Origin: CALCKU01 sp964654665
Lineage (GTDB): Bacteria > Pseudomonadota > Alphaproteobacteria > Caulobacterales > Maricaulaceae
NCBI GenBank assembly: GCA_964654665.1
Contig: CAZZKV010000006.1
Location: 47,711-111,710 of the forward strand
DNA length: 64,000 nt
Direction: 5' to 3'
In this document: positions 17,963-26,369 of the stretch, in pieces
Layout of the letters: each line of letters starts with the position of its first letter
How positions within the stretch are numbered: the stretch's first letter is position 1
The notes under the pieces: generated by a model
Seen by the model: only the letters and a program-made list of their open reading frames with translations
Told to the model about the DNA's origin: nothing
The model's database searches: none
Translations under genes and position numbers: made by a program

Positions 17963-19057
17963 ATGGGAGCCAAATGGTTTTGGGGGATTGTAGTCCTCGC
18001 CATAGTATCGCTTATATTGTCTATTGTTGGACCGTTTAGCGCGATAAAAAATTCTAAAAACATGGGAGTTTCTGTTCAAGAGGCTCTAGCGGCTAACGGG
18101 CTTGGGGCTGAAGTTGATATGAGCGGGAATGTCGCAACGCTCCGCGGCGTCATGGCAAATCAAGCCAAATTAGATGAGGCCGTTACAGTTGCGCAAAATG
18201 CGGAATGTAAAGCCTGTAAAGGCAAGAAACGCTGGCATGTCGTTAAAAATGAAATGACCGTCAAAAAAGCTCCGCCTGTCAAATCCGTATCGCCTTATGT
18301 ATTTTCTGCCGTTAAGGATGAAAATGGTAATGTCGTTTTAAGCGGGTACGTTCAAAATGCTAAAATACGCCGTCGGGTTATGACAAAAGCGCGGAATACA
18401 TTTTCAGGTAATGTCAAAAATGACCGTATTCGGATCGCTCGCGGTGAACCTAATGCAGAGTGGCCTACCGTCATTCATTCAGGTATTGAACGGTTAAGTC
18501 TTTTAGATCAAGGCAGATTTAATATGGAAGACAATCAATTTGTGATTACAGGGAAAGCAGCATCAGAAGATGTTCGAGATCAGATTAACACAATGGTTGG
18601 TGAAATGACATCGGGTTATAATGGCGCTGCTAATATTGCCGTGCCAGATACTGAAGCCATTAATGTTGGCGAGATCAAATCAGAAACGATTTGTCAGGCA
18701 CTTCTAAATGATTTGAAAGCCGGTAATAAGATTAATTTTGCTTATAACAAAGCTGAATTACGTGGAGCAGGGAGCTTTGATCTGCTAAATAATCTAGCCT
18801 CTGCAGCAAAACAATGTAGTGATTTCCGCGTCGAGGTTGCTGGCCATACGGATGCCGATGGCCAAGATAGCTATAATCAATGGCTATCTGAAGCGCGTGC
18901 AAATACGGTTGTCGCCTATTTAGCGGATAATGGTGTGGAGATTGATCGTATGAAAGCGGTTGGTTATGGCGAGTCGCGTCCCATAGCGAGTAATGATAAT
19001 CCCGAAGGTATGGCCGCTAACCGCCGTATTGAATTTACAGTTACACAGTCCGAATAA
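17963..19057 (+). CDS. OmpA-family envelope protein with BON-like repeats
   Basis: A 364-residue protein with an N-terminal membrane helix or signal anchor (about residues 5-25). Two or three BON-like α/β modules follow (about 35-230), then an OmpA C-terminal peptidoglycan-binding domain at about 250-360 with the GHTDADG, YNQWLSEARAN and GYGESRPIASN motifs. The architecture resembles ArfA-type OmpA proteins. It should tether the inner membrane or periplasm to the cell wall. The next gene starts 10 bases after its stop behind a strong AAGGAGGA site, so both are co-expressed. Confidence 0.88.
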   Translation: MGAKWFWGIVVLAIVSLILSIVGPFSAIKNSKNMGVSVQEALAANGLGAEVDMSGNVATLRGVMANQAKLDEAVTVAQNAECKACKGKKRWHVVKNEMTVKKAPPVKSVSPYVFSAVKDENGNVVLSGYVQNAKIRRRVMTKARNTFSGNVKNDRIRIARGEPNAEWPTVIHSGIERLSLLDQGRFNMEDNQFVITGKAASEDVRDQINTMVGEMTSGYNGAANIAVPDTEAINVGEIKSETICQALLNDLKAGNKINFAYNKAELRGAGSFDLLNNLASAAKQCSDFRVEVAGHTDADGQDSYNQWLSEARANTVVAYLADNGVEIDRMKAVGYGESRPIASNDNPEGMAANRRIEFTVTQSE

Positions 19058-19067
19058 GGAGGACAAT

Positions 19068-20309
19068 ATGAGCAATATAATTTCCTATATCCTATGTTTT
19101 AGTTGGGTGTTTGGGCTCCTTATGGGGCTTTTGGGTTTGCTGCTGGGATGGTGGCTTTTCCGGGGTAATAAGACCGAAGGCGATCTGACCATTGAAGGTG
19201 AAGGGGCTTTGCGCGCTGAAGCTGATGGCCTGCGCGCGCGGGTGCGTGAACTGGAAGGCAATGTTTCCAAGCGTGATGGTGAGGTTTCTGACCTTAAGGG
19301 TAAGTTGGCAGCCGCTGCTGCGGGCGCTGCTGCTGCCAGTGCAGCATCAGCAGCGGCCAGTAAAGCCGATGACGGTGGTGATGATGATGAAACATATGCA
19401 CTTGAGTGGCGTAATCGGTATCTTGCAGCCCGAGTGAAATATCTTGAGGGCCGCGTGGCTGAAGCGCCAAAGGCGAAAAAGCCGGCTGCAAAGAAAGCGC
19501 CAGCAAAGAAGAAGCCGGCTCCAAAGCCAAAAGTGGCTCCAAAACCAAAACCAAAAGCGGCACCAAAAGCTAAAGCAGCACCCAAACCAAAAGTTCTTTA
19601 TACGGATGGTCCAACAGATGGGGCTCCGGATGATCTTAAATTAATCAAAGGTATTGGTCCAAAATTTGAGAAAGATTTGAACGGAAAAGGTATTTATTAT
19701 TTCCGCCAGATCGGTTCTTGGAAAGCGGCTGATGTTAAAATGGTTGAAGGTGTTATTGACTCCATTCCTGGACGTATCAAACGTGATGAATGGGTGAAGC
19801 AGGCTAAAGGGCTTGCCAAAGGCGCCAAGCCGCGTGCAATGAAAGGTGCTCCTGCCACGGGTAAGAAGAAGCCGGGGCCAAAGCCGGGTACTAAGCGGAG
19901 TGCTTTAACCGCATCCGGTGCACCGCGCAAAAAACCTGGACCGAAGGCAGGGAGTAAAAAGTCTACAACGCCTAAAATGAGCGCTGCAGAAGCGGCATTT
20001 GAAAAATATTATACTAATGTGAAGAAATATGATTCGCGTGCGAAACGCGATGTTGTTCAGAGCATTGTAAAATATTGTGGTGTAGCGTTAAGGAGCCGTG
20101 ACGCTTCTTTGGTTGCCTGTTCTGATGAGGCTGAAAAAGACCGTATTGCTAAAGGGTTTGCAACCAAGAAATTAGAACTGAAAACCGGCCAAGCAGAACT
20201 TGTGTCTGATGTGTGTCAGCAAATGAAAGCTGAACGCTTTAAGAGCCGTGTGACATTCTATTATTTAGCCGCGAAAAAGGCTGGTAAAATGAGTATCTTT
20301 GGCGGGTAA
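19068..20309 (+). CDS. Membrane-anchored helix-hairpin-helix and DUF2853 fusion protein
   Basis: A 413-residue multidomain protein of unknown function. The ATG at 19068 behind AAGGAGGA is chosen over the upstream open frame. Order: membrane helix (about 8-31); coiled coil and Ala-rich stretch (about 45-105); an acidic DDGGDDD turn; a K/P/A-rich linker (about 128-180); a helix-hairpin-helix domain starting DDLKLIKGIGPKFEKDL (about 187-245); two KKPGPKxGxK AT-hook-like motifs (about 265-296); and a C-terminal DUF2853 domain (about 305-413) with ALRSRDASLVACSD and SRVTFYYLAA. Forms an operon with the OmpA-family gene. The HHH and basic motifs point to nucleic-acid contact near the membrane. Confidence 0.8.
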   Translation: MSNIISYILCFSWVFGLLMGLLGLLLGWWLFRGNKTEGDLTIEGEGALRAEADGLRARVRELEGNVSKRDGEVSDLKGKLAAAAAGAAAASAASAAASKADDGGDDDETYALEWRNRYLAARVKYLEGRVAEAPKAKKPAAKKAPAKKKPAPKPKVAPKPKPKAAPKAKAAPKPKVLYTDGPTDGAPDDLKLIKGIGPKFEKDLNGKGIYYFRQIGSWKAADVKMVEGVIDSIPGRIKRDEWVKQAKGLAKGAKPRAMKGAPATGKKKPGPKPGTKRSALTASGAPRKKPGPKAGSKKSTTPKMSAAEAAFEKYYTNVKKYDSRAKRDVVQSIVKYCGVALRSRDASLVACSDEAEKDRIAKGFATKKLELKTGQAELVSDVCQQMKAERFKSRVTFYYLAAKKAGKMSIFGG

Positions 20310-20343
20310 CACACAGGGTTAATCCTCATTTTAAAACCTTAAT

Positions 20344-20373
20344 AAGGCCCGTTTTATGCGGGTCTTTTTTTTT
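20344..20373 (+). terminator. Rho-independent terminator after HHH/DUF2853 gene
   Basis: AAGGCCCG, a TTTTATG loop, then CGGGTCTT running into a T-tract (…CTTTTTTTTTC), with one G-T pair in the stem. It ends the OmpA–HHH operon. Confidence 0.85.
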
Positions 20374-20410
20374 CTATCCCCGTTATTTCAAGCCGCCATA
20401 TTATTGATAT

Positions 20411-20833
20411 GTGAAAGCATTAGAAAAAAATCATCCTTTAGAATTATTCTGGAACTCCGCTCGGTGGCCAAATTTCACAATAGCGGAATTATCCTGTAAT
20501 CATTGTGGTGAATCTTATATTTGGCCCGAATTTTTAGATGCTTTACAGGCGGCGCGTTGGCGTGTTGGACGAGCTTTTCATATTTTGTCGGCTCATCGCT
20601 GTAGTTTGCACAATGCCCGTATAGGCGGCGCACCGCTCTCGCAACATTTACGTTTAGCGTGCGACATTGCATTGGCGGAACATGACCCAAAAGGTCTTTA
20701 TAAGGCATGCGAAGCGGTTGGATTTACGGGTTTTGGTTTTTATCAGACATTTTTACATATTGATATGGGACGACGTCGATTTTGGTATGGCGGCGATATA
20801 GCGAGGACGCAATGGCAAATATTATTGGACTAG
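20411..20833 (+). CDS. M15-type D-Ala-D-Ala peptidase (endolysin-like)
   Basis: A 140-residue peptidase M15_3-type protein, the compact form seen in phage endolysins and gene-transfer-agent-like lysis modules. Zinc-site landmarks: SAHRCSLHNARIGGAPLSQH (about residues 60-79, His79 as ligand), Asp85 in ACDIAL, and His116 in FLHIDMG. It starts with GTG and has no signal peptide, so it needs help to reach the cell wall. The next gene overlaps it by 22 bases and encodes a holin-like membrane protein, which would supply that route. No other phage genes are nearby. Confidence 0.8.
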   Translation: MKALEKNHPLELFWNSARWPNFTIAELSCNHCGESYIWPEFLDALQAARWRVGRAFHILSAHRCSLHNARIGGAPLSQHLRLACDIALAEHDPKGLYKACEAVGFTGFGFYQTFLHIDMGRRRFWYGGDIARTQWQILLD

Positions 20834-21297
20834 GATTGGATGCTGCGGCAGGGGGCGCCTTTGGAATTATCGGGACGGCATTGGGTCGAATCGCAGGCTA
20901 TTTTGAGCGCAAACAAGAGTTTCGGCATGAGCAGGCGCGCTGGATTCACGAATATAAATTACATGAATTGCAGATGCAGGCGCGGGCACATGAAACAGAA
21001 ATGGAGCTAGCCATTACGGCACAACGCGGGTCTTGGGATGGTCTAAAAGCCTCTATTCAGGCAGATCGTACGACCGGCAAAGCTTCACTTTGGGTCATTA
21101 ACATTCTGCGGCTTGTGCGGCCAACATTAACATTATTGTTGTGGCTTATTACAGGTTGGATATTTGCGGTTACGCAAAATGGATCTATTGTTGAGGCTGC
21201 GGTTTTTGCTGCCACGGCTGCCACCTTGTGGTGGTTTGGGGATCGGGCGCCTAAACCCCCTGTTAAACCTCATGGATCTACCCAAACTGGCGAATAA
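20812..21297 (+). CDS. Holin-like membrane protein (phage/GTA lysis type)
   Basis: A 161-residue protein. The ATG at 20812 behind GAGGA is preferred to the 20782 frame start. A Gly/Ala-rich N-terminal helix (about residues 5-25) is followed by a long amphipathic, charged helix (about 28-85, rich in E/R/H/Q). Two hydrophobic helices then follow, at about 100-120 (ILRLVRPTLTLLLWLITGW) and 128-145, ending with WWFGDRAPKPP. This layout and the RPTLTLLLW…FGDR pattern resemble small phage and gene-transfer-agent holin families (3TM type). It overlaps the upstream endolysin-like gene. Family name is tentative. Confidence 0.55.
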   Translation: MANIIGLGLDAAAGGAFGIIGTALGRIAGYFERKQEFRHEQARWIHEYKLHELQMQARAHETEMELAITAQRGSWDGLKASIQADRTTGKASLWVINILRLVRPTLTLLLWLITGWIFAVTQNGSIVEAAVFAATAATLWWFGDRAPKPPVKPHGSTQTGE

Positions 21298-22432
21298 GTT
21301 GTCGCAGAATAATTATGGACATTATGGTTAGAATGGAAATTAGATAAATCAGGCCGACGCCATAACTTGCCCAGAATGTTTTAATCCAGCCGCGTTTAAA
21401 CATATGTTTTAAACTAAGGGGCAGATAAATAAGTAAACTAAGGGAAATGGCTTTTATAATAAAATCGCCTGATGTGATCCGGGAGAGAAATATTCCAAGA
21501 ATAAGAAGAAAAAACATAAAGGCGTGAATATAAGCGGCATGAACAAGATGGTCATATAACAGTGCATTTCCGCGTCCACGTATGAATATAGCCCCGATTA
21601 ACATGGTGAAAGGCATCATAGCAAACATGATGCGGGGCAGAAAAACCTTTAAAGCATTATTGAGGCGGCCCGGTTCTTGGATGATCATAATAGCGACATC
21701 AGCAAATGATTCACTATCGATAGGCTGGCCATTTATTATTAGCGGATCATTACTATTCCCCTCATCAATAGAGCCTGTGTCTACAGTCTCTATTGGGTCG
21801 CTTGGGTTTTCAATTATAGTCGTTTCGGAAGGTGTCTTTTGAGATGTAATCCCGTTATTGGTGACTGTAATATCAAAGTCTGAAAAACTGGTAATTTTTT
21901 GGCGGATAAGATCAAAATTTTTCTCGGCATTACGAGCATTAATAGCTCTTTGAGTTTGGAAAAAACCGATATCGAGATCGAATACAACATCGTCTATCGT
22001 TAAAGCGTTTCCGGGTTTTGTAACCCCTTTTTTTGGCGCAACATCGACATCTAGATTAAATATTTGCGTTTGACTGACGCTTAGAAACCCAAAGAGAATA
22101 ATGCTCATTGCAAGATAGACTCGAACGGGGGAAGACCAATAGCTGCGCCGTCCATTGGAAAACTCGCGTGCAACCCGGCCGGGTTGAAAAATGAGAGCAG
22201 CCCATGTGCGCCAAATACGGCTTTCTATGGCGGTAATCGAAGCCAAGGTTTCTTTTATCAGGCTTAAGATTGACCGGCGGTAATCGTCATTTTTTTGACC
22301 GCAGGCAGCACAATATAAACCTGTAACAGGCTCTTCACATGAAAAGCAAAAATGGCTTTGATTGCCATCAGGAATACTATCCTCTTGAAGGGGGGCTATA
22401 TGGTCTAAAGCTATTGGGTCTGTTTCAGACAT
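21278..22432 (-). CDS. DUF3667-like zinc-ribbon membrane protein
   Basis: A 384-residue membrane protein of unknown function. A longer frame opens at 22486, but the ATG at 22432 behind AAAAGG is better placed. A short zinc ribbon (Cys29, Cys32, Cys41, Cys44 in CFSC…CAAC) is followed by a RRSILSLIKETLASITA segment typical of DUF3667, a membrane helix at about 115-135, a hydrophilic periplasmic or cytoplasmic loop of about 150 residues, and three or four C-terminal helices from about 255 on. Its last 20 bases overlap the convergent holin-like gene. No functional clue from neighbours. Confidence 0.7.
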   Translation of the reverse strand: MSETDPIALDHIAPLQEDSIPDGNQSHFCFSCEEPVTGLYCAACGQKNDDYRRSILSLIKETLASITAIESRIWRTWAALIFQPGRVAREFSNGRRSYWSSPVRVYLAMSIILFGFLSVSQTQIFNLDVDVAPKKGVTKPGNALTIDDVVFDLDIGFFQTQRAINARNAEKNFDLIRQKITSFSDFDITVTNNGITSQKTPSETTIIENPSDPIETVDTGSIDEGNSNDPLIINGQPIDSESFADVAIMIIQEPGRLNNALKVFLPRIMFAMMPFTMLIGAIFIRGRGNALLYDHLVHAAYIHAFMFFLLILGIFLSRITSGDFIIKAISLSLLIYLPLSLKHMFKRGWIKTFWASYGVGLIYLISILTIMSIIILRQLIRQFG

Positions 22433-22479
22433 AAGGAACCTTTTCTTACTATTAGCACAGGCATGATATATTCGAAATA

Positions 22480-22497
22480 TATGCAACTATTTGCATA
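22480..22497. promoter_or_regulatory. Inverted repeat TATGCAA-N4-TTGCATA upstream of acyl-CoA operon
   Basis: A perfect 7-base inverted repeat with a CTAT spacer, 34 bases upstream of the first SDR start and 47 bases upstream of the divergent DUF3667 start. It nearly matches the repeat at 16853-16870. Confidence 0.5.
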
Positions 22498-22531
22498 AAG
22501 TCATTGCTCTGTGGTCGCAACTTGCTATGTT

Positions 22532-23314
22532 ATGAAGATGTTTACAGGACAAAGCGTAGCTGTCACAGGGGCAGCAGGTGGAATTGGACGTGCAATAGCA
22601 GAAATGTTTATTGCATTAGGGGCGAAAGTTGCGATTAGCGACCGTGAGCGTCCACAAACTGTTGCAGATGCAATTGGCGCGGCTGCTTTTGCATGCGATG
22701 TTACTCGCCCAGAGGCGATGGCTGAATTTATTGATATGGCGAGTGCTGCGAACGGTCCCATTGATGTTTTTATCTCGAATGCAGGGGTTGGTTTTGGCGA
22801 TCCTGCACATGCAGCGGATGCCTCGAATAAGCAATGGGATTTAAGTTGGCAGGTCAATGTTATGGCTAGTGTTTATGCTGCACGTGAATTACTGCCGGGT
22901 TGGATAGAGCGCGGTTCGGGTCGATTTGTTATTACGGCATCCGCTGCAGGACTTTTAAACCAAATTGGTAGTGCATCTTATTCGGCTACGAAACATGCCG
23001 CCGTTGGTTTTGCCGAAAATATGGCGATCATGCATAAAGGCGATGGTATTTCCGTCCATTGTATTTGCCCACAATATGTCCGGACGAATATGACTAAGGG
23101 ACAAAAATTTGCGGAAGAGAGTAAGGATGGATTATTAGAACCTTCGGATGTGGCTAATGCCTTAAAGGATGCCATTGAAGATGACCGCTTCCTTGTTTTA
23201 TCTCATCCGATTGTTGGAGAGTATTTCAAACATAAAGCAATGGATTATCAAGCCTTCATTAATGGAATGGCAAAATTGAAAAGCAAAGTAAAAAAAGAAG
23301 ACCTGCCGCTTTAA
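22532..23314 (+). CDS. Short-chain dehydrogenase/reductase
   Basis: A classical SDR of about 260 residues. The frame opens with GTG at 22511, but the ATG at 22532 (or 22538) gives a normal N-terminus. The NAD(P) Gly motif TGAAGGIG is at about residues 11-18, NAG at about 85-90, and the catalytic Ser plus YSATK follow at about 135-153. It is first in a six-gene run of SDR, SDR, kinase and three acyl-CoA dehydrogenases, so it probably oxidises a 3- or 4-hydroxyacyl intermediate; LvaD in the Pseudomonas levulinate pathway is a functional parallel. Exact substrate unknown. Confidence 0.88.
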   Translation: MKMFTGQSVAVTGAAGGIGRAIAEMFIALGAKVAISDRERPQTVADAIGAAAFACDVTRPEAMAEFIDMASAANGPIDVFISNAGVGFGDPAHAADASNKQWDLSWQVNVMASVYAARELLPGWIERGSGRFVITASAAGLLNQIGSASYSATKHAAVGFAENMAIMHKGDGISVHCICPQYVRTNMTKGQKFAEESKDGLLEPSDVANALKDAIEDDRFLVLSHPIVGEYFKHKAMDYQAFINGMAKLKSKVKKEDLPL

Positions 23315-23346
23315 GGTTTAGGCAATTTCAGTAAAAGGATTTAGGC

Positions 23347-24105
23347 ATGGCACGTTTTGATTTAAGCGGCAAAGTTGCTTTGGTTGCTGGCGCTAGTCGG
23401 GGTATTGGCGAAGCTATTGCCCATGGCTTGGCAGAACACGGGGCAAGCGTTATTTGTTCCAGCCGCAAACAGGCCGACTGTGAGAAAGTGGCCGAATCCA
23501 TTCGTGCAAAAGGTGGAAAAGCTATATCGGCAGAATTACATCTTGGTGATTTAAGTCATCATGATTCCGTTCTGGAAATGATAGAAAAAGAATTCGGACG
23601 TTTGGATATTTTAATTAATAATGGGGCTACAAATCCGCATTTCGGTCCTGCGCATAGTGCTGATGTTGGCGCTTTTGATAAAACAATTGAAGTCAATTCA
23701 CGGGGGCCATTTTTCTTGACCACTAAGGCGTTTAAGCTGCTTAAGGCTGACGGCGGTGGTTCTGTTGTGAATGTTGCATCTGTGGACGGAATTTCTCCGG
23801 CTGAATTTCGTGTTATTTACGCTATGAGCAAGGCGGCACTTATTGCGATGACTAAGGGGTTGGCTAAGGAATATTCCCAATATGGGGTTCGCGTAAACTC
23901 CCTTTTACCTGGTTTTACTGACACAAAACTGGCGAGTGCTTTAAAAGAAAATCCGGCGATGGATTTATATATGAAAATGAATCTGGCGATAAAGCGAATG
24001 GCACAACCCGAGGAAATGGTAGGAGCTGTTTTGTATATGGTGTCGGACGAAGCAAGTTATTACACGGGTCAAAATATGATTGTTGATGGCGGGGCATTAA
24101 TTTAG
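23347..24105 (+). CDS. Short-chain dehydrogenase/reductase
   Basis: A 252-residue classical SDR with GASRGIGEAIA (residues 15-25), the NNGATN variant of the NAG motif near 90, a catalytic Ser in VNVASVDG and YAMSKAAL as the Tyr/Lys pair near 155-162. The C-terminus shows the FabG-like YYTGQNMIVDGG ending. It is closer to the FabG/DHRS4 type than the first SDR of the operon, so the two likely act on different steps. Its stop overlaps the next start by one base (TAGTG), which couples it to the kinase gene. Confidence 0.9.
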   Translation: MARFDLSGKVALVAGASRGIGEAIAHGLAEHGASVICSSRKQADCEKVAESIRAKGGKAISAELHLGDLSHHDSVLEMIEKEFGRLDILINNGATNPHFGPAHSADVGAFDKTIEVNSRGPFFLTTKAFKLLKADGGGSVVNVASVDGISPAEFRVIYAMSKAALIAMTKGLAKEYSQYGVRVNSLLPGFTDTKLASALKENPAMDLYMKMNLAIKRMAQPEEMVGAVLYMVSDEASYYTGQNMIVDGGALI

Positions 24106-25169
24106 TGAGTTCCGAAAATTCGACAGTCGCAGTTCGTAAAGGTGAAGAACTGGATATAGTGGCCGTTGATGCGGTGTTAAAAGCTGCGGTTCCGGGGCTG
24201 AGCGGGACGGCAACCGTAACGCAATACCCCTCTGGAGCTTCTAATCTGACCTATGCGCTGGATTACCCGGAACGCCGTATGGTATTGCGGCGTCCACCTT
24301 TCGGGGATAAACCGAAATCTGGTCATGATATGCACCGCGAATATAGTGTGATGACGGCGCTTAAGGGCCATATTCCTGTTCCTAAGACTATTTATTATAC
24401 AGATGATAGCTCTATTATTGGTGCTGAATTTTATGTGATGGATCGAAGTGAAGGGTATCTCATCCATACTGAAATTCCAAAAGATTGGGGGTGGGATGTT
24501 CAACAAAACCGCCAATTATGTGAGAATTTTTTCCAAACGCTCGTTGATATGCATGGTACGGATTATAAAGCTGTTGGATTAGGTGATTTTGGCAAACCCG
24601 AAGGATATGTATCTCGCCAAATATTGGGTTGGAACCGTCGCTTTGGTAAAGCATGGACAGAGGATATTGAAAAATTTGAAGATGTGCAGCAATGGCTCGT
24701 TGATAACATGCCTCAACGTGAGCGTGGGGCGGCGATTATCCATGGAGATTACCGCATTGATAATTGTATTTTAAAGCGTGATAACCCAACACAAATTGAA
24801 GCTATTCTCGATTGGGAAATTTCAGCTTTGGGTGACCCTATGATGGATTTGGGGAATACATTGGCATATTGGATACAGGCCGATGATCCAGATTTTATGA
24901 AAATGACGGTTCGCCAACCTAGTATGGCTGCTGGAATGATGACGCGCCAAGATATCCTTAATTTTTATGTTGAGCGTACAGGGGTGGATGCCTCTGGTTT
25001 CCAATTTTATTATATTTACGGAATTTGGCGTCTTGCTGTAATTATACAGCAAATTTACGCTCGGTTTTATCGCGGACAAAATGATAATCAACGGTTCAAA
25101 GGCTATGGTCAAATGACGAACGCCTTGGGACAACTCGCACGGTATAAAATAAAAACAGGCGCCCTTTAA
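24105..25169 (+). CDS. APH-family kinase, LvaA/ACAD10-11 kinase-like
   Basis: A 354-residue aminoglycoside-phosphotransferase-fold protein starting with GTG at 24105. Kinase landmarks: the nucleotide Lys-like region around LRRPPFG (about 62-70), the catalytic loop IIHGDYRIDNCIL (about 210-222) and the metal Asp in ILDWEISALGDPMMDLG (about 233-250). This fold next to acyl-CoA dehydrogenases is the bacterial counterpart of mammalian ACAD10/ACAD11 and of LvaA, which phosphorylates 4-hydroxyacyl-CoA so that a dehydrogenase-like partner can eliminate the phosphate. That role is inferred for this protein. Antibiotic resistance is unlikely in this context. Confidence 0.82.
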   Translation: MSSENSTVAVRKGEELDIVAVDAVLKAAVPGLSGTATVTQYPSGASNLTYALDYPERRMVLRRPPFGDKPKSGHDMHREYSVMTALKGHIPVPKTIYYTDDSSIIGAEFYVMDRSEGYLIHTEIPKDWGWDVQQNRQLCENFFQTLVDMHGTDYKAVGLGDFGKPEGYVSRQILGWNRRFGKAWTEDIEKFEDVQQWLVDNMPQRERGAAIIHGDYRIDNCILKRDNPTQIEAILDWEISALGDPMMDLGNTLAYWIQADDPDFMKMTVRQPSMAAGMMTRQDILNFYVERTGVDASGFQFYYIYGIWRLAVIIQQIYARFYRGQNDNQRFKGYGQMTNALGQLARYKIKTGAL

Positions 25170-25193
25170 CAAGCTTTGCAGGAGAGTAAGATT

Positions 25194-26369
25194 GTGAGTG
25201 ACTTGGAACAATTCAAATTAGAAACGCGCACATGGTTGGAAGATAACTGTCCTGTTGAAATGCGTCAGCCTATTCAAGGTGATAAAGATATATGCTGGGG
25301 CGGGCGTAATTATGTGCCGCAAAGCGAAGCCCAAAAATTATGGCTGGACCGTATGGTTGCAAAGGGTTGGACAGTTCCGCTTTGGCCAAAGGTTTATGGC
25401 GGAGGCGGTTTATCTAAGGTAGAAGCAAAAATTCTCGCTAAAGAAATGCGCCGGATAAATGCCCGCAGCCCGCTTTCTTCTTTTGGTATTTGGATGTTGG
25501 GTCCTGCATTGTTGAAATTTGGAACAGAAGAGCAAAAACTTGAATATTTACCGCCAATTGCTCGCGGTGAAATTCGATGGTGTCAAGGATATTCAGAACC
25601 GAATGCAGGGTCTGATTTGGCGGCTTTGGCGACGAAATGTGAAGATAAGGGCGATCATTTTCTTATAAATGGTCAAAAAGTTTGGACATCTTATGCCGAT
25701 AAAGCGGATTGGATATTTTGTCTGGTACGGACTGACTTTGATGCCAAGAAACATAATGGTATTAGTTTTGTATTATTTGATATGGAAACGCCGGGCGTTG
25801 AGCCGCGTCCGATTAAACTAATTTCGGGGAAGTCGCCTTTTTGCGAAACTTTTTTCGAAGATGTTAAAGTTCCTAAAGAAAACCTTGTCGGGGAACTTAA
25901 TAAAGGATGGACGATTGCTAAATATCTGTTGACTCATGAACGCGAAATGATTGGTGGACAGAATGATGTTACCCGCCCGCTGCATGAAATTGCTGTCGGC
26001 ATGACGGGGCTAGAAGATGGCCGTATGGTCGACTCCATGTTGCGGGCCAAAGTGGCCGAAGCGTCAATTGATGAATGGGCTTTTAATATGACTATAGCCC
26101 GTAAGCTCGGCGAAGCGAAAGCGGGAGCAAGCCTGGGTGCGGATAGCTCCATGTTGAAATATTATGGTACCGAGCTGAATAAACGTAAATATGAACTGAT
26201 GATGGATGCAGCGGGTCATGAGGGATTGGAGTGGGAAGGTGAGCGCTCTAACGAAGGACAATTGGCACGGATGTGGTTGCGAACCAAAGGCAATTCGATT
26301 GAAGGCGGCACCTCTGAAGTCCAACTCAATATAATTTCTAAACATATACTCCAGCTTCCGGGGGCTTAA
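25194..26369 (+). CDS. Acyl-CoA dehydrogenase, catalytic-Glu subunit of a pair
   Basis: A 391-residue acyl-CoA dehydrogenase. The GTG at 25194 with GGAGAG upstream is chosen over a TTG at 25176. It has the substrate loop segments CQGYSEPNAGSDLA (about 130-143) and INGQKVWTSYADKADW, and the catalytic Glu at about residue 370 in SIEGGTSEVQ. It lacks the RxxFG…Q and QxHGGxG FAD-binding elements in the C-terminal domain. The neighbour supplies those and lacks the Glu, so the two look like complementary subunits of an α2β2 enzyme, as in mycobacterial steroid ChsE pairs. Confidence 0.9.
   Translation: MSDLEQFKLETRTWLEDNCPVEMRQPIQGDKDICWGGRNYVPQSEAQKLWLDRMVAKGWTVPLWPKVYGGGGLSKVEAKILAKEMRRINARSPLSSFGIWMLGPALLKFGTEEQKLEYLPPIARGEIRWCQGYSEPNAGSDLAALATKCEDKGDHFLINGQKVWTSYADKADWIFCLVRTDFDAKKHNGISFVLFDMETPGVEPRPIKLISGKSPFCETFFEDVKVPKENLVGELNKGWTIAKYLLTHEREMIGGQNDVTRPLHEIAVGMTGLEDGRMVDSMLRAKVAEASIDEWAFNMTIARKLGEAKAGASLGADSSMLKYYGTELNKRKYELMMDAAGHEGLEWEGERSNEGQLARMWLRTKGNSIEGGTSEVQLNIISKHILQLPGA

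Noticed and set aside
19085..19585. Long minus-strand open frame (166 codons) rich in Ala, Phe and Gly
   Set aside because: It is the antisense shadow of the Lys/Ala/Pro-rich linker of the HHH–DUF2853 gene; low-complexity codons leave the reverse frame open by chance.
20411..21297. Prophage remnant
   Set aside because: Only the two lysis-like genes are present; no integrase, att repeats or structural genes, and base composition is like the neighbours.
24105..25169. Aminoglycoside resistance gene
   Set aside because: The kinase fold is shared, but the operon of acyl-CoA dehydrogenases and SDRs points to acyl-CoA metabolism.
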